From Micromonospora echinofusca (GTDB lineage: Bacteria > Actinomycetota > Actinomycetes > Mycobacteriales > Micromonosporaceae), in assembly GCF_900091445.1 (NCBI RefSeq), contig NZ_LT607733.1, forward strand, positions 186,001 to 250,000: a DNA stretch of 64,000 nucleotides, read 5' to 3'. The notes under the pieces were generated by a model, which worked only from the letters and a program-made list of their open reading frames with translations, was not told the origin of the DNA and did no database searches. The position numbers and the translations under genes were made by a program. Each line of letters starts with the position of its first letter. The first letter of the stretch is position 1. Of the stretch, positions 50,534-60,017 are shown piece by piece.

Positions 50534-53500
50534 GTGAGTGAAACAGGGCAACCCGGTGCCGCCACCCCGGGAGAGCACGGCGACGGCACGGGTCCGCAGG
50601 ACGACCTGGCCCGTTCCGGCAGCGGGTGGGAGCCCTCGGCGGCCGGTTGGGCCCGGGGCGGGGAGATCTCCGGCACCCGCGAGCCGGCTTCGCCGTGGGG
50701 TCCGCCCGAGCAGAGCCCCGGCTGGGCCGCCTCGTCGCCGCGCCACGGCGACCTGCCGCCACCGCTGCCCGGCCTGCCGGCCGAGCCACCGGCCCGGGTC
50801 AACGGCCACCGCGCCAACGGCGTCGACCACGCCGCCGACGACGCTCCGGTCAACCGCCAGGCCCCGGTGAGTGCCCCGCCCGGCATCCACGGCGAGCAGC
50901 GCCGCGACCCGGGCAACGACCGGCTGGTGGTGCCCGCGCAGCGCCCGGCGCCGACGGCCGAGCAGCCGCCGGGGCCGCAGCACGGGTTCACCGACCCCGA
51001 GCCCGGTCCGGTCCGGCGCTCCTCCGACGACCCGTCGACCGGCCGCCAGACCCGCTGGTCGGACCCCGGGTTGCCGACCTCGGCGCCCCCGGCCGTCCAG
51101 GTCCCGCCCGTCGGCACCGCCGCCAGCGGTTTCGAGGTGCCGCCCGGCTTCCACGCGCCGACCGTCGACCGCGCCGCCGAGGGGCCCCCGTCTGCCGCCG
51201 GCCCGGCGCGCGGTTGGAGCGACCGCTTCCCGCCGGAGCCGCCGGCCCACGACCCGCGTCCCTTCCCGCCGCCGGCCGAGCCTTCGTCCACCGAACGGGT
51301 CGACGCCGCACCCGCCGCAGCCGACCAGGGGGGCGACCGGGTCACCGGCGTCGACCGCGCGCTGGGCGCGGAGCGCGCCTTCCGTGAGGACCAGGGCCCC
51401 TACCCGGTCGCCGCCGGCTCGGACGGCGCGTCCGGGGAATCCGGCCAGGACCGCGCCACCGGCGGGCCGGGCCAGGGCGGCCGCCGCGCCGAGCGGACGC
51501 CAGGTGCCGGCGGCCAGGACCGGGCGCCGGACGCGTACGACCAGGACCGCACGGCGGCTGGGCCCGGGCAGGACCGCGCGTCGCGCGCCGCCGGGCACGA
51601 TCGCGCCGGCCGTGGCGTCGGCGCGGAGCCGAACCAGTCGCCGGCCGCCGATCCGGCCGCCGCTGCCGAGCACCCCGACCGGGCAGCGTCGTCCGACCCG
51701 GAGACGGGCGCCCCGCGGCAGTCGGCCGCCGAGTGGCCGCCGACGACCGAGCCCGACTGGACCGGCCCGAACTGGAACCGCCCGAGCTGGGGCGCCGCGT
51801 GGGCGCCGCCCTGGTCCCGCGAGGAGCCCGAGTCGACGGGGCGGCGCTCCCGCGAGGAGGCCGCGCCCGTCGGCCGCCGTTCCCGGGAGGAGCCCGAGTC
51901 CGTCGGCCGTCGGTCCCGTGAGGAGCCCGAGCCGGCGGGGCGGCGCTCCCGCGAGGAACAGCCTCCGGCCTGGGCCGGCGAGCCGCATCGACCGTACGAG
52001 CCGCTGCGCGCCGAGCCCGCCCGGCCCTACGAGCCGCCCCGCGAGCCCGGCCGCCCCTACGAAGCCGCCCCGACCGCTTCAGTGCCCCGACCGTCGTACG
52101 AGCGGCCGGCCGGGCCCGACGCCGAGCAGGCGGTTCCGACCGAGCGGCCGGCCTGGGCCGCCGGCGGTTCCGTCCCCGCGCCGGCGGGCGCGCCCCCGCT
52201 CGCGTACGCCCCGGAGGCGGCGCCCCGCGCGGAGGACGCCCCGGAGCGGGTGACCCGGCCGTTCCGGCTCCGGCCGGAGAGCGTCGAGCCGCCCCCCGTA
52301 GCTCCGGTCGGCCCCCAGGCCCCCGGCGCCGAGGCCGCCACCGGCGGGTTCGGGCGGCGTGACCGCGATCCGTCCCTGCCCGCCCCGACGGGTGCACCCT
52401 CCTACGCGGCCCGTCGATCCGCTTCCGAGCCGGTGCCGACGGCCCCGCCGGCCGCCGCCGACCAGGCGCCGGAGCCGGCGTCGGCGGTGTTGCCGCAGCG
52501 CGTCCCCGCCGAGCCGGACGTGCCCGTCGTGCCGGAGCCGCCAGCCGTGGAGCCACCCGCCGAAACCCCCGAACTCGCCCGCATCGCCACCCACCTGCGC
52601 CGCGACGACGAGCCCGCCCCGCTGCGGGAGCGCCCGGAGGGCTTCGACGTCAACGCCATCCTCGACGCCGTCCGCGGTGTGGCCGGCGTCCGCGACGCGG
52701 CGCTGCGTCGCACCCCGGCCGGCGCGCACAGCCTGCGGCTCGACCTCGCCGACGGGGCCGACCCGGCCGAGGTGAGCCGGCAGGTCGCCCGCCTGCTCCA
52801 GGACCGGATGGGGTTGGCCGCCGCGCCGCAGAACCTGCCCGGCATGCCGGCCGCGCCCGCCCCGCCGGTACGCCGCCGCTCGGCCGAGCCGCGCGGTGTC
52901 GAGCCCAGGTCAGCGGGCCCGGCGACGCGTACCGGCGAGCCGTCCTCCGCCGAGCCCCGGGTGCCCGGCGGCAGGGTGGCCGGCAGCCCGCCGGAGGCCC
53001 CGCCGACCCGCACCGAACCGCGTCCCGAGACCGAGGGCCCGCGTCGGCGCCGGCAGCCCGCGGCCCCGCACCGGGGCCGGGCCACCGTGGAGGAGCCGGG
53101 CTCGGTCTCGGCCGCCCCGGCCGGGGCGGCGTCCGGTGTCCCGGCGACCGTCGGCACGTCGTACTCCGGTGGGCAGGTGACGACGACGGAGACCGCGCCG
53201 TCGCGGCCGCTGGACACCGGCGGCGCGGTGGGTCCCCGGGTGGTGATCGACCACGTCCAGGTGAGCACCTTCGGGCTCGACGCCACGGTGGAGGTACGCC
53301 TGCTCGCGGGCGGGGAGAGCGCCGCCGGCTACTCGACCGGGCCGGCCGTCGACGGCTACGTGCTGCGGCTGTGCGCGGTGGCTGCCGCGGCGGCGGTCGA
53401 CGAGCTGCTGCGCGGCGGTGAGCGTGCCCCCGACGCCGGCCCCGACCGGGGCCGCTGCTTCGTCGAGCACGCCGCCGTGGTGCCCTTCGGCAACTGCGAC

Positions 53501-53647
53501 GTGGCGACCGTCGTGGTGCTGCTGGTCTGCGACGGCTGGGTGGAGCAGCTGGTCGGCTCCGCGCTGGTCGCCGGCGATCCCCGGCAGGCGGTCGTCCGGG
53601 CCACCCTGGCCGCGGTCAACCGCCGGCTCGAGGCGCTGCTGGCCTGA
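50534..53647 (+). CDS. Very large Pro/Arg/Glu-rich protein with small C-terminal domains
   Basis: GTG at 50534 with AAGGAG 6 bases upstream; 1037 residues. Residues 1 to about 690 are low complexity, rich in Pro, Ala, Arg, Asp and Glu, including four near-repeats of GRRSREE. No signal peptide or membrane helix is visible. Two folded segments follow: about 690-770 (FDVNAILDAVRGVAGVRDAALRRTPAGAHSLRLDL, an alpha/beta segment) and the last 130 residues (VVIDHVQVSTFGLDATVEVRL ... VEHAAVVPFGNCDVATVVVLLVCDGW), a hydrophobic alpha/beta domain. No known function. The disordered part suggests a scaffold. Confidence 0.75.
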   Translation: MSETGQPGAATPGEHGDGTGPQDDLARSGSGWEPSAAGWARGGEISGTREPASPWGPPEQSPGWAASSPRHGDLPPPLPGLPAEPPARVNGHRANGVDHAADDAPVNRQAPVSAPPGIHGEQRRDPGNDRLVVPAQRPAPTAEQPPGPQHGFTDPEPGPVRRSSDDPSTGRQTRWSDPGLPTSAPPAVQVPPVGTAASGFEVPPGFHAPTVDRAAEGPPSAAGPARGWSDRFPPEPPAHDPRPFPPPAEPSSTERVDAAPAAADQGGDRVTGVDRALGAERAFREDQGPYPVAAGSDGASGESGQDRATGGPGQGGRRAERTPGAGGQDRAPDAYDQDRTAAGPGQDRASRAAGHDRAGRGVGAEPNQSPAADPAAAAEHPDRAASSDPETGAPRQSAAEWPPTTEPDWTGPNWNRPSWGAAWAPPWSREEPESTGRRSREEAAPVGRRSREEPESVGRRSREEPEPAGRRSREEQPPAWAGEPHRPYEPLRAEPARPYEPPREPGRPYEAAPTASVPRPSYERPAGPDAEQAVPTERPAWAAGGSVPAPAGAPPLAYAPEAAPRAEDAPERVTRPFRLRPESVEPPPVAPVGPQAPGAEAATGGFGRRDRDPSLPAPTGAPSYAARRSASEPVPTAPPAAADQAPEPASAVLPQRVPAEPDVPVVPEPPAVEPPAETPELARIATHLRRDDEPAPLRERPEGFDVNAILDAVRGVAGVRDAALRRTPAGAHSLRLDLADGADPAEVSRQVARLLQDRMGLAAAPQNLPGMPAAPAPPVRRRSAEPRGVEPRSAGPATRTGEPSSAEPRVPGGRVAGSPPEAPPTRTEPRPETEGPRRRRQPAAPHRGRATVEEPGSVSAAPAGAASGVPATVGTSYSGGQVTTTETAPSRPLDTGGAVGPRVVIDHVQVSTFGLDATVEVRLLAGGESAAGYSTGPAVDGYVLRLCAVAAAAAVDELLRGGERAPDAGPDRGRCFVEHAAVVPFGNCDVATVVVLLVCDGWVEQLVGSALVAGDPRQAVVRATLAAVNRRLEALLA

Positions 53648-53681
53648 GCGCCCCGGGCGGCACCTCGGGCAGACTGGAGTC

Positions 53682-54656
53682 ATGAAGAGCGCCACCCTTC
53701 GGCCGGACCACCTGCTCCCCGGGCATTCCGTGCCACCGCCCTGGCCGGGGCGGGAGGTACGCCTCGACGGCACGGTGACGTACGTGCGGGACACCCCCGC
53801 CACCGCGCCCGGTGCGGAGCCCGCGCTCTACGTGCACGGGCTCGGCGGCTCGTCGCAGAACTGGACCGATCTGGCGTACCTGCTCGCCGACCGCCTCGAC
53901 GGGCAGGCCATCGACCTGCCCGGGTTCGGCCGCAGCGAGCCGGGCCGCCGGTACACCGTCCCGGCCTTCGCCGACCGGGTGATCCGCTGGATCGAGCACT
54001 CGGGTCGCGGGCCGGTGCACCTCTTCGGCAACTCGCTGGGCGGGGCGATCTCGGTGCAGGTGGCGGGGGTGCGGCCGGACCTGGTCCGGAGCCTGACGCT
54101 GATCTCGCCGGCCCTGCCGTTCCTGGACTTCCGGCGCTCGTTGCAGGGCCGGATGCTGCCGCTGCTGGCGATCCCCCGCGGCGAGCGCCTGGCGGCCTGG
54201 CGGCTGGCCCAGATCGCGCCCGAGGTGATGGCCCAGCAGGTGATGGAGTCGTGCGTCGCCGACCTCAGCCGCATCAGCGACCAGCGCCGGGAGGAGGCGC
54301 TGGAGGAGATCCGGGTGCGCCACGAGGTCCCGCACTACGCCGCCGCGTACGTGCGGACGTTCCGTGGGCTGGTCTCCAGCTTCCTGCGGTCGTACCTGCC
54401 GGGGTCCGGGTCGCTGTGGCGGCTCGCCGCGACGGTCGCGGCGCCCACCCTGGTCGTCGGGGGCCGGGCCGACCGGCTGGTGGACGTGCGGGTGGCGCCG
54501 CAGACGGCGCGGGTCGTGCCGGACAGCCGGCTGCTGATGCTCGACGGCGTCGGTCACGTGGCCCAGCTGGAGGTGCCGCGCCTGGTGGCCCGGGCCGTGT
54601 TGGGCCTGCTCACCGAAACGGGGGACACCGCCGAGCGGTCCGACATGGCAGGCTGA
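53682..54656 (+). CDS. Alpha/beta-fold hydrolase
   Basis: A 324-residue hydrolase. The oxyanion-hole HG is in LYVHGLGGSSQNW, the nucleophile Ser in LFGNSLGGAIS, the acid in VGGRADRLVDV and the His in DGVGHVAQLEVP. No signal peptide. It lies 34 bases after the Pro-rich gene and 5 bases before a DUF3152 gene, so the three may be co-transcribed. Substrate unknown. Confidence 0.9.
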   Translation: MKSATLRPDHLLPGHSVPPPWPGREVRLDGTVTYVRDTPATAPGAEPALYVHGLGGSSQNWTDLAYLLADRLDGQAIDLPGFGRSEPGRRYTVPAFADRVIRWIEHSGRGPVHLFGNSLGGAISVQVAGVRPDLVRSLTLISPALPFLDFRRSLQGRMLPLLAIPRGERLAAWRLAQIAPEVMAQQVMESCVADLSRISDQRREEALEEIRVRHEVPHYAAAYVRTFRGLVSSFLRSYLPGSGSLWRLAATVAAPTLVVGGRADRLVDVRVAPQTARVVPDSRLLMLDGVGHVAQLEVPRLVARAVLGLLTETGDTAERSDMAG

Positions 54657-54661
54657 CCGGG

Positions 54662-55603
54662 ATGCCCCCTGCCCGTCGCCCCACCCCGACCCGCCGTGCC
54701 CCGGCTTCCGCCGACGGCCGCCGCCGTGCCCCGGCCGGCTCACCCCCGCGCGACGCCGGCGTGGACCTGACCCGCGCGCGACACCGTCGGCCGGCGCGCC
54801 GGCGACGGCTCGTGGAGCTGGTCGCGCTGGTGCTCGCGGTCGGCGCGGCGGTGGCGGTGATCGCCGACCGGCGTGCCGACGTCGGGGCGGAGGCGCTCAC
54901 GCCCGAGGAGTTGGCCCCCGCGCCGATGCTCGCGCCGGCGGCGGCCTCGCCGTCGTCGCCCGCCGCGTCGCCCTCGGCCGCCGCGCCCCCGCCGGCCGTG
55001 CTCCGGCTGCCCGGGCCGGTGCCGTCGGCGGGCCGGGGCAGCTTCGGCTACGACGACCGGACGGGCCCGGTGCTGGGCGACGCCGGCACGCTGCGCCGCT
55101 ACCGGGTCGCCGTGGAGTCGGGCGCCGGCGAGGACGCGGGCCAGTTCGCCGCCGCCGTCGAGCGGGCGCTCGCCGGGCCGGGGAGCTGGGTCGACGGCGA
55201 GCTGCGGTTGCAGCAGGTGGGTGCCGCCTCCCGACACGACTTCACGGTCTACCTCGCCACGGCGAGGACGGCGGGCCGGATGTGCGCGGCCGGAGGGGTC
55301 GACATCCGGGTGGGCGGGCGGCCCTACACGTCCTGCCGGGCGCCCGGCAAGGTGATCGTCAACCTGGAGCGCTGGCGGCTCTCGGTGCCGCACTTCGTGA
55401 GCGCGAAGGTGCCGCTGTCGGTCTACCGGACGTACGTGGTGAACCACGAGGTCGGGCACCAGTTGGGGCACCGGCACGAGCGCTGCCCCGGCAGGGGGCG
55501 GGTGGCGCCGGTCATGATGCAGCAGACGCTCTTCCTCAACGGCTGCGTCGCGAACCCCTGGCCGTACCGGGACGGGCGGCGGTACGCGGGGCCCCGGCTC
55601 TGA
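54662..55603 (+). CDS. DUF3152 protein, membrane-anchored, zinc-protease-like
   Basis: A 313-residue protein. A basic N-terminus (about 1-48) is followed by one membrane helix (LVELVALVLAVGAAVAVIA) and a Pro/Ala/Ser linker. The DUF3152 domain (about 120-313) includes FGYDDRTGPVLG, VIVNLERW and the zincin-like NHEVGHQLGHRHERC, i.e. HExxHxxxH. Several cysteines suggest extracellular disulfides. Paralogous to the next gene. Confidence 0.88.
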   Translation: MPPARRPTPTRRAPASADGRRRAPAGSPPRDAGVDLTRARHRRPARRRRLVELVALVLAVGAAVAVIADRRADVGAEALTPEELAPAPMLAPAAASPSSPAASPSAAAPPPAVLRLPGPVPSAGRGSFGYDDRTGPVLGDAGTLRRYRVAVESGAGEDAGQFAAAVERALAGPGSWVDGELRLQQVGAASRHDFTVYLATARTAGRMCAAGGVDIRVGGRPYTSCRAPGKVIVNLERWRLSVPHFVSAKVPLSVYRTYVVNHEVGHQLGHRHERCPGRGRVAPVMMQQTLFLNGCVANPWPYRDGRRYAGPRL

Positions 55604-55717
55604 CGCAAGGCCCCGACGGGCACGGCGAGGAGGAACGAGCACGCGGCACAGTCGGGGGTTGAGCGGGATTCGCGTTTTACGCGGCGCAATGCCCGATTGG
55701 TGTGCAACGCTCGGCTC

Positions 55718-56530
55718 ATGACGTCGTCGTCCCCTTGCGACCCGCCTGGCCCGGCCCGCCGCGCGACTCCGCCCCGACCGTCGGCCCCGCTCCACGGGCG
55801 GCGCGTGGTGGGGTTCGGCGTACTCCTGCTGCTCGCGGCGACCGCCACCGTGACGCTGGCCCGGGCCGGCGACCGCGCGAGCGTGCCGGCCACCGGCGAC
55901 GGGCGTCGCACGTCGTACGCGGCGGGAACGGACGAGCGGCCCCGGCCCTCCGCCTACCCCCGCGCGGGTACGGGCGACTTCGTCACGGCGCCCGGCGAGT
56001 CCCCGGTGCGGGGCACCGACGGGCCGCTCCTGCACTACCGGGTGGCCGTGGAGCAGGGCACCGGCCAGGACGTCGACTCCTTCGCCGTGGCCGTCGACGA
56101 GGTGCTGGGCGATCCCCGGAGCTGGATCGCCTCGGAGGAGCTGCGGCTGCGGCGGGTGGCGGAGGCGGACGACGCCGACTTCACCGTCTACCTCGCCACC
56201 CCGGACACCTCCGAGCGGATGTGCGCCGAGGGCGGGCTGAGTACCGAGGGCTACACCTCGTGCCGGCTCCCCGGCCAGGTGATCGTCAACCTGGCGCGCT
56301 GGCTGGAGGCGGTTCCCGACTACGGGGCGCCGCTGGCGATCTACCGCGCCTACGTGGTCAACCACGAGGTGGGCCACGAGCTGGGCGAGGTGCACCAGGC
56401 GTGCCCGGGGCCCGGCGAACCGGCGCCGGTGATGCAGCAGCAGACGTACGGCCTGGACGGCTGCGCCGCCAACGCCTGGCCGTACGTGGACGGCTCCCGC
56501 TACGACGGCGAGGTCGTTCCCGGCACCTGA
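55718..56530 (+). CDS. DUF3152 protein, second copy
   Basis: A 270-residue paralogue of the preceding protein, taken from ATG 55718; a GTG at 55697 adds seven residues. A short cytoplasmic start is followed by a membrane helix (VVGFGVLLLLAATATVTLA), then DUF3152 with YRVAVEQGTGQDVDSFA, VIVNLARW and NHEVGHELGEVHQAC. The HExxH is kept, but the third ligand position (H in HRHERC of the first copy) is in EVHQAC, still His-containing. Divergence indicates an old duplication. Confidence 0.85.
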   Translation: MTSSSPCDPPGPARRATPPRPSAPLHGRRVVGFGVLLLLAATATVTLARAGDRASVPATGDGRRTSYAAGTDERPRPSAYPRAGTGDFVTAPGESPVRGTDGPLLHYRVAVEQGTGQDVDSFAVAVDEVLGDPRSWIASEELRLRRVAEADDADFTVYLATPDTSERMCAEGGLSTEGYTSCRLPGQVIVNLARWLEAVPDYGAPLAIYRAYVVNHEVGHELGEVHQACPGPGEPAPVMQQQTYGLDGCAANAWPYVDGSRYDGEVVPGT

Positions 56531-56640
56531 GTTATTCCCCTTCCCGCAGTTCGGGCGACGTGTCGCTCCTCATGGCCGATCGAGGCCGGTGCGAGCGACA
56601 ATGGCTCGGTTCGCCTTCAGCCGATCCCGGGGAGTCCACC

Positions 56641-57822
56641 GTGTCGTTGCCCCCGCTCGTCGAGCCCGCCGCCGAGCTGACCGTTGACGAGATCCGCCGC
56701 TACTCGCGCCACCTGATCATCCCCGACGTCGGGGTGGAGGGGCAGAAGCGGCTGAAGAACGCCCGGGTGCTCTGTGTCGGCGCCGGTGGTCTCGGCTCGC
56801 CGGCGCTGATGTACCTCGCCGCCGCCGGGGTCGGCACGCTCGGCATCATCGACTTCGACACCGTCGACGAGTCCAACCTCCAGCGCCAGATCATCCACGG
56901 CGTCTCCGACGTCGGGCGCTCCAAGGCCGAGTCGGCCGCCGCCTCGATCCGCGAGATCAACCCGCTGGTGCACGTGGAGATCCACAACACGGCGCTGGAC
57001 CGGGAGAACGTGCGGGACATCTTCTCCCGCTACGACCTGATCGTCGACGGCACCGACAACTTCGCCACCCGCTACATGGTCAACGACGCGGCGGTGCTGC
57101 TCGGCAAGCCGTACGTCTGGGGGTCGATCTACCGCTTCGACGGCCAGGCGTCGGTGTTCTGGGCCGAGCACGGCCCCTGCTACCGCTGCCTCTACCCGGA
57201 GCCCCCGCCGCCCGGCATGGTCCCCTCCTGCGCCGAGGGCGGCGTGCTCGGCGTGCTCTGCGCGTCGATCGGCTCCATCCAGGTCAACGAGGCGATCAAG
57301 CTGCTCGCCGGCATCGGGGAGCCGCTGGTCGGCCGGCTGATGGTCTACGACGCCCTGGAGATGAGCTACCGCAAGATCAAGGTCCGCAAGGACCCGGACT
57401 GCGTGCTCTGCGGCGAGAACCCCACGGTCACCGACCTGCTGGAGGACTACGAGGACTTCTGCGGCGCGGTGTCGGTGGAGGCCCAGGAGGCGGTGGTCGA
57501 CGCGACCATCACCGCGCTGGAGCTCAAGGAGTGGCAGGACGCCGGCAAGGACATCTTCCTCGTCGACGTGCGCGAGCCGGCCGAGTACGAGATCGTCCGG
57601 ATCCCCGGCGCGACCCTGATCCCCAAGGGCGAGATCATCTCGGGCGAGGCGCTGGCCAAGCTGCCGCAGGACCGGCAGATCGTGCTGCACTGCAAGTCCG
57701 GCGTCCGCTCGGCGGAGGCGCTCGCCGCGCTCAAGTCGGCCGGCTTCCGCGACGCCGTGCACGTGCAGGGCGGCGTGCTCTCCTGGATCAAGCAGATCGA
57801 CCCGTCGCTGCCGGCGTACTGA
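56641..57822 (+). CDS. moeZ: Adenylyltransferase/sulfurtransferase MoeZ (ThiF domain plus rhodanese)
   Basis: A 393-residue fusion protein starting at GTG with GGGGAG upstream. The ThiF/MoeB adenylating domain (about 10-255) shows RYSRHLIIPDVG, nucleotide-binding VGAGGLGSPALMYLAAAG and two CxxC pairs (CYRCLYP and CVLC) for zinc. The rhodanese domain (about 290-393) has its active Cys in LHCKSGVRSAEAL. MoeZ adenylates and thiolates small sulfur-carrier proteins for molybdopterin, thiamine or cysteine synthesis. A strong hairpin follows. Confidence 0.95.
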   Translation: MSLPPLVEPAAELTVDEIRRYSRHLIIPDVGVEGQKRLKNARVLCVGAGGLGSPALMYLAAAGVGTLGIIDFDTVDESNLQRQIIHGVSDVGRSKAESAAASIREINPLVHVEIHNTALDRENVRDIFSRYDLIVDGTDNFATRYMVNDAAVLLGKPYVWGSIYRFDGQASVFWAEHGPCYRCLYPEPPPPGMVPSCAEGGVLGVLCASIGSIQVNEAIKLLAGIGEPLVGRLMVYDALEMSYRKIKVRKDPDCVLCGENPTVTDLLEDYEDFCGAVSVEAQEAVVDATITALELKEWQDAGKDIFLVDVREPAEYEIVRIPGATLIPKGEIISGEALAKLPQDRQIVLHCKSGVRSAEALAALKSAGFRDAVHVQGGVLSWIKQIDPSLPAY

Positions 57823-57831
57823 CCCGGCGCC

Positions 57832-57876
57832 GGCCGAGGTCGCGGCGGGGCCGTCCCGACCCCCGCGACCTCGGCC
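57832..57876 (+). terminator. Hairpin terminator after moeZ
   Basis: GGCCGAGGTCGCGG (57832-57845) and CCGCGACCTCGGCC (57863-57876) form a perfect 14-bp stem, with further GGGG/CCCC pairing inside across a bulge. It begins 10 bases after the stop. Confidence 0.85.
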
Positions 57877-57921
57877 GATCTGCGGAGGCGCGATCATGTT
57901 TACGCAGGTAGCGTTGCCGCC

Positions 57922-58743
57922 GTGGTCGACATTGATGCGGCGGTGGGGTTCGTCGTGGCGCACGGGGACGCGGTGGATCGCGCCCGGCTGTCCCGGCTGC
58001 GCACCGGCGCGCCGCCCCCCGACAAGCTGCTCGACGACGCGGAGGTCGGTCAGGCGCCCGACGGCGGCTGGCCGGCGACGCTGGGCGGCGAGGTCTCCTC
58101 CGTGGACGCCACCTGCTTCCGACTGTCCGAGTTGGACGATCTGGGCGCGCTGGGCCGTCCGGCCGCCCGCCGGGCGCTGGACTGGCTGGCCGCGCGGCAA
58201 CTGCCCGACGGCGGCTGGGAGGAGGACCCGGCGCTGGCCGGGGTCGCCCCCGAGTGGGCCCGGCCGGGCGACCCCGAGGCGGCGTTCCACCTGACCGCGA
58301 ACGCCGGTTTCTGGCTGACCGTCGCCGGCCTGGACGCGCGGGCCGCCGGGCCGCTCGACCACCGCGTCGGCGGCGCGTACGCGGGCGTCGTGCACGCCGC
58401 CGCGCAGTCGCTCGTCGCCCGGCTGCGCCCGGACGGCAGTTGGCCGTCCTTCCTGCCCGCCGGCTGGCTCAGCGCGGCCGTCCTGTACCGGCAGGAGATG
58501 TTCCACGAGGCGGCGCGGATCCAGGTGATCCTCGCCGAGCGCATCCCGGAGCTGTCCCCGGGCGACGTGGCCTGGCTGGCCGCGACACTGCGCCGCGTCG
58601 GCATCGTCGGGGACGAGTGGCTGCTGGCACGGGCACGGCGGCGGCTGGCCGAGACCCAGCGCAGCGACGGCGGCTGGGAGAGCGACGACGGGCACCAGTT
58701 CGACGTGCACGCCACGCTGAGCGCCATCCGTGCCTGCCGCTGA
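57922..58743 (+). CDS. Squalene-cyclase/prenyltransferase-repeat (QW-like) protein
   Basis: A 273-residue alpha/alpha-barrel-type protein. Four QW-like repeats are visible: APDGGWPA, LPDGGWEED, RPDGSWPSF and RSDGGWESDD. It lacks the DxDD motif of class II cyclases, so it is probably not a cyclase on its own. GTG start. Proteins of this kind are often found beside moeZ in actinobacteria; no function assigned. Confidence 0.82.
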   Translation: MVDIDAAVGFVVAHGDAVDRARLSRLRTGAPPPDKLLDDAEVGQAPDGGWPATLGGEVSSVDATCFRLSELDDLGALGRPAARRALDWLAARQLPDGGWEEDPALAGVAPEWARPGDPEAAFHLTANAGFWLTVAGLDARAAGPLDHRVGGAYAGVVHAAAQSLVARLRPDGSWPSFLPAGWLSAAVLYRQEMFHEAARIQVILAERIPELSPGDVAWLAATLRRVGIVGDEWLLARARRRLAETQRSDGGWESDDGHQFDVHATLSAIRACR

Positions 58744-58836
58744 CCGCGACTGACCTGCCCGCCGCCGGGGCCGGGGCGTGTCGTCTGCCGGGCCGCCGCC
58801 GTCGGCCCGTATGCCCCAGGCCGCCTCCCGTCCGAC

Positions 58837-59352
58837 CTACTTGAGCTGACTGATCACCAGTGGCCACCAGGCGTCCGGGGCGAACGCGGCACGGTCGACG
58901 CTCTCCAGGACGGTGCGCAGCGTCTCCGCCCGCTCGGCCCGGCCCGGCTTGCCCTCGTCGGCCTCCACGAAGAGCGCGAACTGGTAGAGGAACTCGACGA
59001 AGGTGCGGAAGTTGCTGTTGACGGCCTGGACGTCCTGCTGCTCCAGGTCGAACTGGAGGATCTCGCCGGTCTTCGGGTCGAGCACGTAGAGCAGGTCGGG
59101 GTTGTCGGCGACCGCGCCCACCACGATCAGCCGGATGTCCAGCGAGCCGTCCTCGGTGCTGAGCTGGATCGTGTCGAACAGCTCGATGTCGCCTTCGAGG
59201 AACGCGGTGTAGACGACCGCCACGTCCAGTGGGATCTCGTCGCCGGCGGGCAGCAGGTCGGGGTCGAATCCCCCCTCCAGCCACGCCTCGCGCGGGTACG
59301 GGATGAGCTCGTCCTCGTTCCACAGTGAGCGGAACCGGGGGTCAGCGGCCAT
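58837..59352 (-). CDS. SUKH-4-like immunity protein
   Basis: A 171-residue acidic protein. The core reads LYVLDPKTGEILQFDLE followed by VNSNFRTFVEFLYQFALFVE, the pattern of SUKH-4 immunity proteins that bind and block polymorphic toxins. It is the last gene of the toxin locus, 44 bases after the other probable immunity gene. Confidence 0.75.
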   Translation of the reverse strand: MAADPRFRSLWNEDELIPYPREAWLEGGFDPDLLPAGDEIPLDVAVVYTAFLEGDIELFDTIQLSTEDGSLDIRLIVVGAVADNPDLLYVLDPKTGEILQFDLEQQDVQAVNSNFRTFVEFLYQFALFVEADEGKPGRAERAETLRTVLESVDRAAFAPDAWWPLVISQLK

Positions 59353-59396
59353 CGTTGGTCCTTCGCGTCTCGGGTGCGGACGGCGTGCGGGCGGCG

Positions 59397-60017
59397 TCAG
59401 GACGCCAGGTCGGCGGCGATCAGCAGGCGCCGCCAGTTGTCGGCGTACTCGCCGGCGTGCCGGCCGGAGCGGAGCCGCCGGTCCCGGACTCCGGGGCCGA
59501 GGACGACGGCGACGAGTTCCGGGTAGGCGGGGCCCAGCACGTGCTCGTCGAAGAACGTGGCCACGTCGGGCGCGACGACGGTGAACTCCACGTCCTCGTC
59601 GGGGTGCTCGTACTGGAAGACGTAGTCGTCCGGCTCCATCCAGTAGACGTCGAGATCCTCGGGGTCGAGGTAGATGGGCGCCCCCGCCTCGATCTCGCCG
59701 CGCAGCCGTTCCGGGATGCTGTGCACCTCGTGGCCGACCGCGAGCGGGCTGCCCATCGGGTCGTCCTCGTCCACCGTGCGGGCCGCCCAGGCGGCCGGGC
59801 TGCTGATCTCCTCGGGCGTCTCGAACCGGAAGTTGTCGCCGGCCAGCCGGCCGAAGAGGCCGTAGACCTCGGCCACGCCGGGCAGGTCGGGGATCGGCTC
59901 CAGCGGGGTCGGCTCACCGATCACCACACCGAAGCCGCGCTCGGCCTCCAGGCGCCGCAGCAGCGCGAGCTTCTCCCGGATGCGCTCCAGGCGCGCCGGG
60001 TCCTGCAGGCTGGTCAC
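59397..60017 (-). CDS. Probable immunity protein (SMI1/KNR4-like)
   Basis: A 206-residue very acidic protein that starts inside the toxin stop (4-bp overlap). It has DNFRFETPEEISSP and APDVATFFDEHVLGPAYPELV, reminiscent of SMI1/KNR4 (SUKH) proteins, but I am not certain of the family. Tight coupling directly after a nuclease-like toxin is the classic position of its specific immunity protein. Confidence 0.65.
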   Translation of the reverse strand: MTSLQDPARLERIREKLALLRRLEAERGFGVVIGEPTPLEPIPDLPGVAEVYGLFGRLAGDNFRFETPEEISSPAAWAARTVDEDDPMGSPLAVGHEVHSIPERLRGEIEAGAPIYLDPEDLDVYWMEPDDYVFQYEHPDEDVEFTVVAPDVATFFDEHVLGPAYPELVAVVLGPGVRDRRLRSGRHAGEYADNWRRLLIAADLAS

